Origin: a gamma proteobacterium symbiont of Stewartia floridana
GTDB taxonomy: Bacteria > Pseudomonadota > Gammaproteobacteria > Chromatiales > Chromatiaceae
Direction: 5' to 3'
NCBI GenBank assembly: GCA_003676145.1
Contig: NAUB01000015.1
Location: 1 to 64,000 of the forward strand
Length of the DNA: 64,000 bases
Shown: positions 7,586 through 15,986 of the stretch, in pieces
How positions within the stretch are numbered: position 1 is the stretch's first letter
How the letters are laid out: every line of letters begins with the position of its first letter
Notes under the pieces: generated by a model
Told to the model about the DNA's origin: nothing
The model's database searches: none
The model's input: only the letters and a program-made list of their open reading frames with translations
Program-made: the position numbers and the translations under genes

Positions 7586-10500
7586 ATGGTTACACGATAC
7601 ACAATAACAACTACATTCAAACATCTGTTCATCTTTTGGCTGCTCAGCCTGAGCGCCAGCACCGCTCTCCACGCCGATGATTGCCAGCCAGTGGTCGCCC
7701 GCATGGTTTCGCTGCAGGGTGAGGCGGAAGTCCGCAGATCCGAGGCTGACTCATGGGGTTCGGCCAGCCGGGATTCCAGTTTCTGCCCGGGAGACCAGTT
7801 GCGGGTTAAGGACAATAGCCGAGTCGGCTTGCAACTCAACAACGAAACATTTCTCCGCTTGAGTGAACAGAGCAATATCCGTTTTGCCCCGCCGGCAGAC
7901 CAACAGACCAGCTGGCTGGAGATTATCAAGGGTATCGCCCACTTCATCAGTCGCATTACCCGCCCTGCACAGGTCAACACACCTTACGTGAACGCCTCGA
8001 TCGAAGGCACCGAATTCACCGTAGAGGTCACCGACAGCACAACACTGATCAGCGTTGCTGAGGGTAAAGTGCGGGCACATAACAGCCAGGGGGAAGCCCT
8101 GCTCAGCAGCGGCGAGATGGCAGAGACAAGCCAGGGCAATGCCCCCGTGGTCAGTCAGATTGTCAATCCACTGGATGCGGTACAGTGGGCGCTCTACTAT
8201 CCGGCGATCATCGACTTCACCCGCCAGGGATCCTCGAGCAATGAATCGATCAATCGATCCTACCAGGCCTATCGTCAGAGTAAGCATTCGGAAGCCTTCG
8301 AACTGCTGGAGAGATCAGCCAGTGAAAAGGATTCAGACACTCTGAACTTCCGAGCGGCCCTGAATCTGGCGGTTGGCCGAATTGAAGCTGCCACCCGGGA
8401 CATACAGCAATTGCTGGCGGACAATCCACAGAATGCCACTGCCCTGGCCCTGAAATCGATCGTCGCCACCATCCAGAACCAACAGGACTCAGCACTCAGC
8501 TCGGCACAACAGGCTGTCGCTGCCTCCCCTGACTCGACCACGGCGCTACTGGCACTCTCCTATGCCAGACAGTCCCGCTTCGAACTGGATAAAGCCCTTG
8601 AAGCGGCAACCGAGGCCACCCGACAAGCCCCTGACAATGCACTCGCCTGGTCCCGTTTGTCACAACTTCATCTGATGTTCCGTCAGATGGATGAGGCGAC
8701 TGCAGCAGCGCAGAAGGCCGTGGCGATCAATCCACAAATCGCCCTGAGCCAGACCACCCTGGGCTTTTCCCACTTGATAGAGCTTGACCTGGAGGATGCC
8801 CGGCAAGCCTTCCAACAGGCCATCTCACTGGATCAGGCTTCCCCCATGCCGAGACTTGGCCTTGGACTGGTGACGATCCGCGAAGGCGACCTGAGCGAAG
8901 GCCGGCAACTATTGGAGACAGCGGTCCATCTCGATCCGGGTAATGCCCTGTTGCGCAGCTATCTGGGCAAGGCCTACTACGAAGAGAAGCGTAATGATGA
9001 GGCAGGAAAGCAGTTTGAACTTGCGAAACAAAGGGATCCACTCGACCCGACAGCCTGGTTCTATGATGCGATTCTGAAGCAGAGTGAAAATCGCCCTGTA
9101 GAAGCCCTGGTGGACATTCAGAATGCTATCGAACTGAATGACAAACGGGCCATATACCGTTCACGCCTGCTACTGGATGAGGACCGGGCATCTCGAAACA
9201 TAAGTCAGGCCAACATTTACACAACGTTGGGTTTTCCAAGATTGGCACTAAAAGAGAGCTGGCAATCAATCGATTCAGACCCTGGTAATGCCTCAGCACA
9301 TCAATTCCTGTCTGACTCTTATGCTGGCATCATTCGACATGAGATAGCGCAGGTCAGCGAGCTTTTGCAAGCCCAGTTGCTTCAGTCCGAGATAACTGCA
9401 CCGATCAGTCCTAGTGCCAGTGAAACCAACCTGTTTGCCTTTGAGAACAGCGGCCCCTCAATTACCGGACTAAACGAATATAACCCACTGTTCAATCGTC
9501 AGAGGCTCGCTTTTCAAGCCAGTGCTTTGACAGGGAGCAATAACACACGAGGCAGCGAAATCGTTGCGGGTGCCTTCGCCAATCGAGGTATGATTAGCGC
9601 AGGCCATTTCCGAGAGAGCAGTGATGGTTTCCGTGAAAACAATGACAGCGAGCAAACCATTAGCAATCTATTTGCCCAGTTCCGCTTGAATCACGAGTTA
9701 AGCATTCAAGGTGAAGTAAAACAAAAAGAGGGAGAGTTTGGCGATCTACTTCTTCGCTTCGAACCTGATAGTTTTAATGAGTCGCTACGTAGAAGCATTG
9801 ATTCGGATAGTTACAGAATCGGTTTGAACTACTCTCCCGACATAAAGCAGACATTGATCTTTTCGGCCTCATCCCAGGACCTCGAGGACTCAGACACCCG
9901 CACTGGAAGCGAAATTTCATTGGATAGCGATGGCAAGCAGTACGAAGCCCAATATATTTTCACCACTGAAATGTTTGATATCAACGCAGGTGCTGGTTAT
10001 CTAACCTCTGACCAAACCACCCTATCCAGTTTTGAATTCTTTGGTTTTATCATCACAGAAGAAGAAGAACTTACGGTTGAACAGAAAACTGCCAATCTAT
10101 ATCTAAATTACCCCTGGCAGATGGGCAGTTTTGTAGTTGGCTTCGACTATGTGGATATCGATGATGAAGTCAGTATCGACAAAAGCAAATTTAATCCAAA
10201 GCTCGGTGCGATTGTAAATATCACTGAAGAAACCAGTTTCAGACTTGCTGCTTTCAAGGCACTCAGGCCGGAAATTATCAACCAGCAAACACTCACTCCC
10301 ACCACTTTGATCGGTTTCAATCAGTATTTTGATGACTACCTTGGAGCCGAGTCAACTCGCTATGCTTTAGCGCTTGATCACAGCTTCAATGCCAGCCTGC
10401 ACACTGGAATTGAGCTAACGAGACGCAATATTGAAAACGAATTCGAGAGCGCCTTCATCAGTGACGAAACCCATAAGGAACAAGATCATCTGCTCTATGC

Positions 10501-10930
10501 ATATTATGAGATAAGCCCGAATATAGGTATTTCGGGAGAGTATTCCTATGAGAAATTTGAGCGGGATTTTACCGAAGGGGTGATAGAAATCGATCGACCA
10601 GCTTCCCTCCTGACTCAAACTACCACTCTCGGTCTGACCTATGCCCATGTATCTGGCCTATACTCCAGAATCACAGGTAATTTTGTAGATCAGGAGATCG
10701 AAAATATCGAATTAATGGGAACCAGCAGCGACAGCGATCAATTTTGGGTAACAGATCTTTCACTTGGATTTCGTCTACCCAAAAGAATGGGCAAGATAGA
10801 AGTACTGACAAAAAACGTATTTGATAAGGAATTTAACTATCAAAGCATCAATCCGGGTACAGGAACCCCACAATCGTCACCCTTTTACCCAGAGCGATCT
10901 TTTCAGATCAAGGCAGAACTGGCACTTTGA
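7586..10930 (+). CDS. FecR-domain / TPR / outer-membrane beta-barrel fusion protein
   Basis: A 1114-residue exported protein. The ATG at 7586 follows a GGAG site and opens a signal peptide (FKHLFIFWLLSLSAS, cleavage near residue 29); a TTG at 7532 is a weaker start. A FecR domain (about 35-185) shows PGDQLRVKDNSRVGLQL, VNTPYVNASIEGTEF and TTLISVAEGKVRA. TPR repeats (about 235-560) follow, with helices such as ALEAATEATRQAPDNALAW. The last 500 residues are alternating beta strands that end NVFDKEFNYQS...ERSFQIKAELAL, like the last strands of a TonB-dependent barrel, but no plug domain is seen. TPR plus barrel is also the layout of polysaccharide exporters such as PgaA and PelB. The 3' third is visibly more AT-rich than the 5' part. 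Its role is unknown; it probably belongs with the cyclase upstream. Confidence 0.75.
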   Translation: MVTRYTITTTFKHLFIFWLLSLSASTALHADDCQPVVARMVSLQGEAEVRRSEADSWGSASRDSSFCPGDQLRVKDNSRVGLQLNNETFLRLSEQSNIRFAPPADQQTSWLEIIKGIAHFISRITRPAQVNTPYVNASIEGTEFTVEVTDSTTLISVAEGKVRAHNSQGEALLSSGEMAETSQGNAPVVSQIVNPLDAVQWALYYPAIIDFTRQGSSSNESINRSYQAYRQSKHSEAFELLERSASEKDSDTLNFRAALNLAVGRIEAATRDIQQLLADNPQNATALALKSIVATIQNQQDSALSSAQQAVAASPDSTTALLALSYARQSRFELDKALEAATEATRQAPDNALAWSRLSQLHLMFRQMDEATAAAQKAVAINPQIALSQTTLGFSHLIELDLEDARQAFQQAISLDQASPMPRLGLGLVTIREGDLSEGRQLLETAVHLDPGNALLRSYLGKAYYEEKRNDEAGKQFELAKQRDPLDPTAWFYDAILKQSENRPVEALVDIQNAIELNDKRAIYRSRLLLDEDRASRNISQANIYTTLGFPRLALKESWQSIDSDPGNASAHQFLSDSYAGIIRHEIAQVSELLQAQLLQSEITAPISPSASETNLFAFENSGPSITGLNEYNPLFNRQRLAFQASALTGSNNTRGSEIVAGAFANRGMISAGHFRESSDGFRENNDSEQTISNLFAQFRLNHELSIQGEVKQKEGEFGDLLLRFEPDSFNESLRRSIDSDSYRIGLNYSPDIKQTLIFSASSQDLEDSDTRTGSEISLDSDGKQYEAQYIFTTEMFDINAGAGYLTSDQTTLSSFEFFGFIITEEEELTVEQKTANLYLNYPWQMGSFVVGFDYVDIDDEVSIDKSKFNPKLGAIVNITEETSFRLAAFKALRPEIINQQTLTPTTLIGFNQYFDDYLGAESTRYALALDHSFNASLHTGIELTRRNIENEFESAFISDETHKEQDHLLYAYYEISPNIGISGEYSYEKFERDFTEGVIEIDRPASLLTQTTTLGLTYAHVSGLYSRITGNFVDQEIENIELMGTSSDSDQFWVTDLSLGFRLPKRMGKIEVLTKNVFDKEFNYQSINPGTGTPQSSPFYPERSFQIKAELAL

Positions 10931-11027
10931 ATCAACGATTCTCATCCAACACATCCACATTAAGGTCAAACCGGCAAGCCCTGCACATAACCCAATCCTT
11001 TTCTAATACAAAACAGGAGTTCAAAAC

Positions 11028-11411
11028 ATGAACAAAGCCGCACTAACATTTCTCACTCTGATCGCAATATCGATTATCACGACAGGTTGTAACAAGGCTA
11101 AGTACAGTAATGCAAAAATCCTATCTGAAGATGAGTCAAAAATTGTCCTGACAGTCAATAAAGACCTCTCCTCTACAATACTGAATGCCAATACAGGTGA
11201 AAGAATTGAACCCTGTGTTACCGATCTATCCGAAAAAGAGATGAATCGAGAGGAGATCATCAAGAAATGTTATCCGGAAGGACATGATCCAAACGGTAAG
11301 ATTCTCTCAAAATCCACTATGGTAGTGACTGAAGGCTCTATTTGCGCAACGATAACGGTTGGATCACGTCTTTATGTAATCTGCCAGCCCCCCCATAATC
11401 TCGGATTCTGA
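11028..11411 (+). CDS. Small hypothetical lipoprotein
   Basis: A 127-residue protein that I cannot assign to a family. The ATG at 11028 follows an ACAGGAG ribosome site. A signal peptide ends in the lipobox ITTGC at Cys21, so it should be lipid-anchored in the envelope. The mature part is polar with Cys residues near 64, 83, 106 and 121, which could form disulphides in the periplasm. It lies 97 bases after the FecR-barrel gene on the same strand and could be its partner. A perfect 11-base inverted repeat follows its stop. Confidence 0.65.
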   Translation: MNKAALTFLTLIAISIITTGCNKAKYSNAKILSEDESKIVLTVNKDLSSTILNANTGERIEPCVTDLSEKEMNREEIIKKCYPEGHDPNGKILSKSTMVVTEGSICATITVGSRLYVICQPPHNLGF

Positions 11412-11433
11412 TATTTCATCATGTTCAGCTAAC

Positions 11434-11510
11434 TGAACCCTTTGATCATGTTTCACAAGCAATACTGATTTTTTTGCAGTATCGTTTAGCAAGCAAGACC
11501 AAAGGGTTCA
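11434..11510. repeat. Nested inverted repeat downstream of the lipoprotein gene
   Basis: TGAACCCTTTG (11434-11444) and CAAAGGGTTCA (11500-11510) are perfect 11-base inverted arms. Inside is a second hairpin, ATACTG with CAGTAT around a T-rich loop. It starts 22 bases after the lipoprotein stop and before a convergent gene, so it may work as a transcript end or stabilising structure, though it lacks a trailing T run. Confidence 0.5.
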
Positions 11511-11615
11511 ATGTATTTGCGCCATCCAAGTAACATTCTAAAACCCATCATAGTATGGAGCATCATTTTCCAAGAAATGAACTAAGTGTCGCTACTTCAG
11601 GGAAATAGCCACTCA

Positions 11616-12053
11616 TCAGTGCACCATGCATACATTTCCAAAATCATATGCTTTCTCAGTCATCATTCCTGTATGCCTTCCTCGTTTTAATGGATTATCT
11701 TGATCCTGCAAACCAGTGCTATCCGAATTACCCAACCGAATCTCTACACGAACATGTTTGTAACCAGCCACCTGTAACAAACTGGCCGCTCTGAGCCCAT
11801 TACGGTTCGATTTCGTTATCAAAACAATTGAGCTATCCCGATAGAGCCCATAATCTCGTATCAGATCAAACACACTGTTGATAAAGCTGGTATTGCCATG
11901 GGTGAGAAAGCTTTGCTGAAACACATTCCACTCATCAATCGGCCCACCATAGTAGGGAATGTGGGCGTCCGCATCTTCAGCCATGCCATACAACATGACC
12001 TCTGCACTGCTGCGAATATCGATTGCCAGGGCTTGATCAGTTGGAAGAAACAT
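11616..12053 (-). CDS. Rhodanese-like domain protein without catalytic cysteine
   Basis: A 145-residue protein with a rhodanese-like fold. The opening ALAIDIRSSAEV is the usual IDVR strand, and VLITKSNRNGLRAASLL matches the region of the active-site loop and following helix (normally Y-C-R-S-G-x-R-S-A). The catalytic Cys position appears as Thr80, so it should not transfer sulfur by the standard mechanism and may bind rather than react. The ATG at 12053 follows a GAGGAGA ribosome site. It is shorter at its N-terminus than full rhodanese domains. It stands alone between the lipoprotein and the sugar transferase. It could be a remnant or a non-catalytic regulatory domain. Confidence 0.6.
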   Translation of the reverse strand: MFLPTDQALAIDIRSSAEVMLYGMAEDADAHIPYYGGPIDEWNVFQQSFLTHGNTSFINSVFDLIRDYGLYRDSSIVLITKSNRNGLRAASLLQVAGYKHVRVEIRLGNSDSTGLQDQDNPLKRGRHTGMMTEKAYDFGNVCMVH

Positions 12054-12367
12054 TGTGCAATCTCCTCTGGAGTACGATTGTTATCATCAACTGCGAACCG
12101 GCTTGTTCTTATTAACCTTCCCTGGCTTTTTAAGTTCCGACATTTACCTGACTGGCGGAAAATCAGATTGTAATTTTCAACTATAGTGACACCGGTTCCT
12201 TATCTTTAATTCTTATAGAAACAGCAAGAAACTGTTGTGGATTTATGCCAACCAGAATGTGCAATAGTGACACTCGGCAAACCTAAACCAGATACCGGTT
12301 TGCCATTTCAAACGGACACAAAGCAGGGAGCGACAATCCCCTGCCCTGAAATCCTTTGTGCATTCCT

Positions 12368-12414
12368 ATTCGCGAATACTATTTGCGTTCATTAGCGTTC
12401 ATTTGCGGACTAAA
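12368..12414. repeat. Dispersed repeat, family A, copy 2 (single arm)
   Basis: A diverged single arm of family A, with TTGCGTTCATTAGCGTTCAT followed by TTGCGGACTAA. It lies just past the stop of the minus-strand sugar transferase gene. The remainder of 12054-12426 shows no gene. Confidence 0.55.
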
Positions 12415-12426
12415 TATAAGTAAGAA

Positions 12427-13179
12427 TTAACGCGCCCCATGCCCGGTCAGGATTACCGGTATGGTCCGCAACAGTACCATCAGGTCGAACAGCACGCTGT
12501 TTTTACGCACATAGGTCAGGTCGTAGTAGAGTTTGTGCGCGGCATCTTCCACTGTCTCCCCATAGGGATACTTGACCTGTGCCCAACCGGTAATTCCAGG
12601 CTTTACCTGATGTCTCAGGGCATATCCGCGAATCTTGCGTTGAAACTTGGAGACGAATTCCGGGCGTTCAGGACGGGGACCCACCAGGCTCATATCTCCA
12701 ATAAAAACATTCCACAGCTGTGGCAATTCATCGATACGGGTCTTACGAATGAATCGACCGATTCGGGTTACACGGCTGTCGTTTTTCGCCGCCATCTGCG
12801 CACCATTACGCTCCGCATCCGTACGCATACTGCGAAACTTCCAGACATAAAACTCCCGACCTTTCAGACCAACCCTGAGCTGACGGTAGAACACCGGATC
12901 ACGGCCCATGGAGCTCAACCAGATCAGTGCAGCAGTGAGCAACATCACCGGACTTGCCAGCAGCAGGATCAATCCACCAAGGACAAGATCGAATTGCCGT
13001 TTACCGAGACTCTCAACGCCCGCTTTATTGGTCAGTACACGTTGAGTGAACAGATAGTTGCCGGTCATCGAACCGGAAGTATTGATAGCACCCAGTGAGT
13101 CTGTGGTATCGATTTGATTGAATCCGTAACCCGGTCCATCTTGACTTACGAACATGTCGCGATCAGTCTGAACATTCAT
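12427..13179 (-). CDS. Exopolysaccharide sugar transferase (undecaprenyl-phosphate type, short form)
   Basis: A 250-residue bacterial sugar transferase that should load the first sugar-1-phosphate onto undecaprenyl phosphate at the inner membrane, starting a polysaccharide repeat unit. One membrane segment (about 65-90, LVLGGLILLLASPVMLLTAALIW) is followed by the catalytic domain with KFRSMRTDAERNG, RKTRIDELPQLWNVFIGDMS and VGPRPERPEF. It lacks the four-helix and CoA-binding-like N-terminal half of long WcaJ or EpsB-type enzymes, so it is the short form. The ATG follows a GAGAGG site. It lies about 25-32 kb from the exosortase operon, with no glycosyltransferase or flippase nearby. A TGTGACATATTCACTTG element lies 189 bases upstream. 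Confidence 0.88.
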   Translation of the reverse strand: MNVQTDRDMFVSQDGPGYGFNQIDTTDSLGAINTSGSMTGNYLFTQRVLTNKAGVESLGKRQFDLVLGGLILLLASPVMLLTAALIWLSSMGRDPVFYRQLRVGLKGREFYVWKFRSMRTDAERNGAQMAAKNDSRVTRIGRFIRKTRIDELPQLWNVFIGDMSLVGPRPERPEFVSKFQRKIRGYALRHQVKPGITGWAQVKYPYGETVEDAAHKLYYDLTYVRKNSVLFDLMVLLRTIPVILTGHGAR

Positions 13180-13367
13180 CTTCCTCTCCCCGTCTGTTTA
13201 TAGATTTGAGCTTCCCTACCCAACTCAGCCGATTCACCAGGCTTAACCAGACCTCTTATCCATTGAAACGAATCATTATCTGCTCCTGCGGCGCCGTTCC
13301 CGTCTGGTATGACTTTATGATTTCAAATCCCAGCACTGGGAAGTTATCGAATGGCACACTGTGACTG

Positions 13368-13384
13368 TGTGACATATTCACTTG
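13368..13384. promoter_or_regulatory. TGTGACATATTCACTTG element, copy 1
   Basis: This 17-base sequence is repeated exactly at 14343-14359, and its core is nearly identical to the palindrome at 2765-2779. It lies 189 bases upstream of the sugar transferase start. Exact repetition upstream of separate minus-strand genes suggests a shared regulator. Confidence 0.45.
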
Positions 13385-13463
13385 TCAGTAAGGAGTTATC
13401 TGCTACTGCCGATAGAGTGGCGGGGGAATTTATTTAGAGTGCGTATCTTTAATTACGAGCATT

Positions 13464-13482
13464 GGTGGGGCATGGCCCCACC
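13464..13482. repeat. GGTGGGGC-ATG-GCCCCACC palindrome, family B, copy 1
   Basis: A 19-base palindrome with perfect 8-base arms, GGTGGGGCATGGCCCCACC. Related copies occur at 16954-16972 and 17405-17423. It lies in the 425-base non-coding gap 13180-13604. Confidence 0.65.
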
Positions 13483-13528
13483 AGTTGCGCTCTGAGTAAG
13501 CACTGAATCTTCAGGATCTGCTCTGTTA

Positions 13529-13575
13529 TTGGCGAGTTTTTGCGGTGACTTGCGTCCATTTGCGGCTCATCTCAG
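13529..13575. repeat. Dispersed repeat, family A, copy 3 (single arm)
   Basis: One arm of family A, containing TTGCGGTGACTTGCGTCCAT followed by TTGCGGCTCATCTCA. It sits 30 bases past the stop of the minus-strand gene at 13605-14252. No matching left arm was found close by. Confidence 0.65.
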
Positions 13576-13604
13576 ATGCCGTAACGGTTAAGATCCAACC
13601 AAAG

Positions 13605-14252
13605 CTAACTCACGCTCATCACACAGGGAGGACGTCCGTCTCCCTGCTGGTGGCTACCGCTGATCGGCATCTTGAAATGCAACAGCAGCTCTTTCTCTGA
13701 ATCGACACGAATCTGGGAGTCGATACGATTACCGAAAACCGGTACGAACTCCGGATCCAGTTCCGGCACCTGGTTCCACGAAAGTACCGCCCGCACCACC
13801 GGTCGATAACCCTGCATCAACGACTCCCAATAACGGTCGGCATTGAAACCGAGTGAGACCAGATGACAGACCGGAAACCGATCATCAGGTTCATCCGAGG
13901 CGGCATCACAGACCTTGAAATGACTCAGACCCAAAGCCTGAAATCCCGATTGATCACCCCAGTCGATAAAAAACCGGACATACTGTACCGAGCCGTGGCG
14001 CCTGAGAATGCCGCTGTAGCCTTCGGGTTGGTGTCGGCTGACAATGGCGATGAGCTTTTCGGCTTTGGGATAGATTGCCGCACACAACACCTCCTCCCAA
14101 TGAGTCACCTCTGAATAGCGGCGCACACAGCGCAATATATCCTCCGGCGGTACCTTGCCGGAAAACATATTGTCCAACAGTACACTTCTGGCAAGAATCA
14201 GTTCGTCTTCTCCCGCCGTTCCCTTCTCCGGAATGATTATGTTTTTTTCCAT
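13605..14252 (-). CDS. Hypothetical protein with RFxIDW / VRAxLSWN-type domain
   Basis: A 215-residue protein of unknown function with no signal peptide. The core resembles an uncharacterised domain I have seen in other bacterial hypothetical proteins: a strand VQYVRFFIDWGD, then LGLSHFKVCDA, a conserved Pro-x-Cys (FPVCHLVSL), VVRAVLSWNQVPE, and finally VPVFGNRIDSQIRV. That recognition is from memory of the motif pattern, not a search. The pattern of strands suggests a beta-sandwich. The ATG at 14252 opens MEKNIIIPEKG. It precedes the sugar transferase on the same strand with a 425-base gap, and both have the same 17-base element upstream. No function is proposed. Confidence 0.6.
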   Translation of the reverse strand: MEKNIIIPEKGTAGEDELILARSVLLDNMFSGKVPPEDILRCVRRYSEVTHWEEVLCAAIYPKAEKLIAIVSRHQPEGYSGILRRHGSVQYVRFFIDWGDQSGFQALGLSHFKVCDAASDEPDDRFPVCHLVSLGFNADRYWESLMQGYRPVVRAVLSWNQVPELDPEFVPVFGNRIDSQIRVDSEKELLLHFKMPISGSHQQGDGRPPCVMSVS

Positions 14253-14342
14253 TAGCTTGTCCTGAAGCCATTGATGCGAGCCTGCCCAGACAGCATGCAG
14301 TACGAAAGCGATTCCCAGCGATGAAAAGACGCATCCTCCCGA

Positions 14343-14359
14343 TGTGACATATTCACTTG
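14343..14359. promoter_or_regulatory. TGTGACATATTCACTTG element, copy 2
   Basis: An exact second copy of the 17-base element at 13368-13384, here 91 bases upstream of the hypothetical gene starting at 14252. The position fits an operator or activator site. Confidence 0.45.
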
Positions 14360-14426
14360 ACTACTTACCGGGATTGCCTGGTGCAGCGGTGATTCAACAG
14401 CCCTTTCCCTAGATATTTGTGGAATG

Positions 14427-14640
14427 GAGAGCCGCGAATGGACGCGAATCAACGCTCAAAAACGCCAATTCAAAAAATTGCTTCGAGCAGGCCGATGCTG
14501 ATCAGAGCGTTTTCAATGCATCCAGTCCATCCCGCAAGCGCGATGGCAAAAAAAGTCAGTCAAGCGAATAGTAAAGCAAAGGAAAAATGACAAAATTTGC
14601 GTAAATTTGCGGCCAATTGCGTCCATTTGCGGCTAAATTA
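14427..14640. repeat. Dispersed inverted repeat, family A, copy 4 (separated arms)
   Basis: The left arm (about 14427-14469, GCGAATGGACGCGAATCAAC) and the inverted right arm (14593-14640, TTGCGTCCATTTGCGGCTAA) flank about 120 bases of unique sequence. The whole 14253-14933 gap holds no convincing gene. A possible prk promoter -10 (TATAGT, 14824-14829) lies further downstream. Confidence 0.65.
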
Positions 14641-14933
14641 ACAAATACAAGAGATTTTCTTATCACCCATTTTAAAACTGGACAGATACTCCCAAAGCGG
14701 CTCGGATATTGCGTCGCAGCATCATATTTATGTATCCCCGAATGGTGTATGTCGCTGTGTGGACGGTCAGGCTAGCGGGTGAAACTGTGCCTGCAAATCG
14801 CTGGTATTGGGGAAATGCCGTGTTATAGTTGGCAACCATTTTTTTAACGAAATCCAGTCCGGATAGAGAAAAACCACCCCCAAGAGGGGCCACCGGACAT
14901 AACCATTACAATGATCAGAATAGGGAGAAGCAC

Positions 14934-15806
14934 ATGTCAAAGAAGCATCCAGTGGTGGCCGTAACCGGCTCATCAGGCGCTGGCACCACAACTGTAAAAC
15001 GTGCCTTCGAGCACATCTTCTATCGTGACGGCATCAAACCCGCAGTCGTAGAAGGCGACAGCTTTCATCGCTATACCCGTGTGGAAATGCGTGAGAAAAT
15101 GGCACAAGGCATGAGCCATTTCGGCCCGGAAGCCAACCATTTCGACAAGATCTCCGAACTCTTCAAGACCTACGGGGAGACCGGCAGCGGCAACAAACGC
15201 TACTACCTCCACAGCCCTGAAGAAGCCGCTGAACATAACGCCCGTCTCGGCTGCGATCAGAAGCCCGGTGAGTTCACACCCTGGGAGGAGATCTCTCACG
15301 GTACCGACCTGCTGTTCTATGAAGGTCTGCACGGCATGGTGGTCGACGGTGACACCGATGTGGCCAAATATGTCGACCTGGGTGTCGGCGTGGTACCGAT
15401 CGTCAACCTGGAGTGGATCCAGAAGATCTTCCGTGACAACGCAGAGCGGGGCTACAGTGAGGAGGCGATCGTCGATACCATCATGCGACGCATGCCGGAC
15501 TACATCAACCACATTACTCCCCAGTTCTCCCGCACCGACATCAACTTCCAGCGGGTACCGACTGTGGATACCTCGAACCCCTTTATCGCGCGCGATATAC
15601 CGACACCGGATGAGAGCTTTGTAGTCATTCGTTTCAGCGATCCGAAGAAGTTCGATATCAACTTCCCCTATCTGCTGTCGATGATTGAAGGCTCCTTCAT
15701 GTCTCGGCGCAACTCCATCGTTGTGCCTGGCGGCAAGATGGGATTCTCCATGGAGATCGTCCTGCAGCCGATCATTGAGCGTATGATGGACGCCCGTAAC
15801 GTCTGA
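14934..15806 (+). CDS. prk: Phosphoribulokinase
   Basis: A 290-residue cytoplasmic kinase that phosphorylates ribulose-5-phosphate to ribulose-1,5-bisphosphate, the RuBisCO substrate in the Calvin cycle. The P-loop is present near residues 12-20 (GSSGAGTTTV), followed by the substrate region VEGDSFHRYTR and the Walker B-like LLFYEGLHGMVVDG. Length matches the octameric proteobacterial enzyme (about 290). The ATG at 14934 follows AGGGAGAA; a start at 14829 would add a non-homologous leader. A rho-independent terminator follows, so prk is transcribed alone, 8 kb away from the RuBisCO genes. Confidence 0.95.
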   Translation: MSKKHPVVAVTGSSGAGTTTVKRAFEHIFYRDGIKPAVVEGDSFHRYTRVEMREKMAQGMSHFGPEANHFDKISELFKTYGETGSGNKRYYLHSPEEAAEHNARLGCDQKPGEFTPWEEISHGTDLLFYEGLHGMVVDGDTDVAKYVDLGVGVVPIVNLEWIQKIFRDNAERGYSEEAIVDTIMRRMPDYINHITPQFSRTDINFQRVPTVDTSNPFIARDIPTPDESFVVIRFSDPKKFDINFPYLLSMIEGSFMSRRNSIVVPGGKMGFSMEIVLQPIIERMMDARNV

Positions 15807-15828
15807 TTTCAGACCGCTCAAACAGGGA

Positions 15829-15861
15829 GCCGCCCTGCCTCCCGGCACGGCGGCTTTTTTT
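15829..15861 (+). terminator. Rho-independent terminator of prk
   Basis: A GC-rich stem, GCCGCC / GGCGGC (15829-15834 and 15849-15854), is followed directly by seven T residues. It begins 22 bases past the prk stop. Confidence 0.85.
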
Positions 15862-15986
15862 ATCCCGCAAGCCCGCCCATACACGGATGGATCATAGGGA
15901 ATTTGAGAATTTTCAATGTTCCGACCACCCTCTTAACTTACTATTTCAGTCAACAATTAATGCTGATCCACCTTGGAATCGAATCC

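Noticed and set aside
13353-13369. Possible RpoN promoter (TGGCAC) upstream of the sugar transferase
   Set aside because: TGGCAC is present on the plus strand only, the TTGC half is missing at the right distance, and the gene is on the minus strand.
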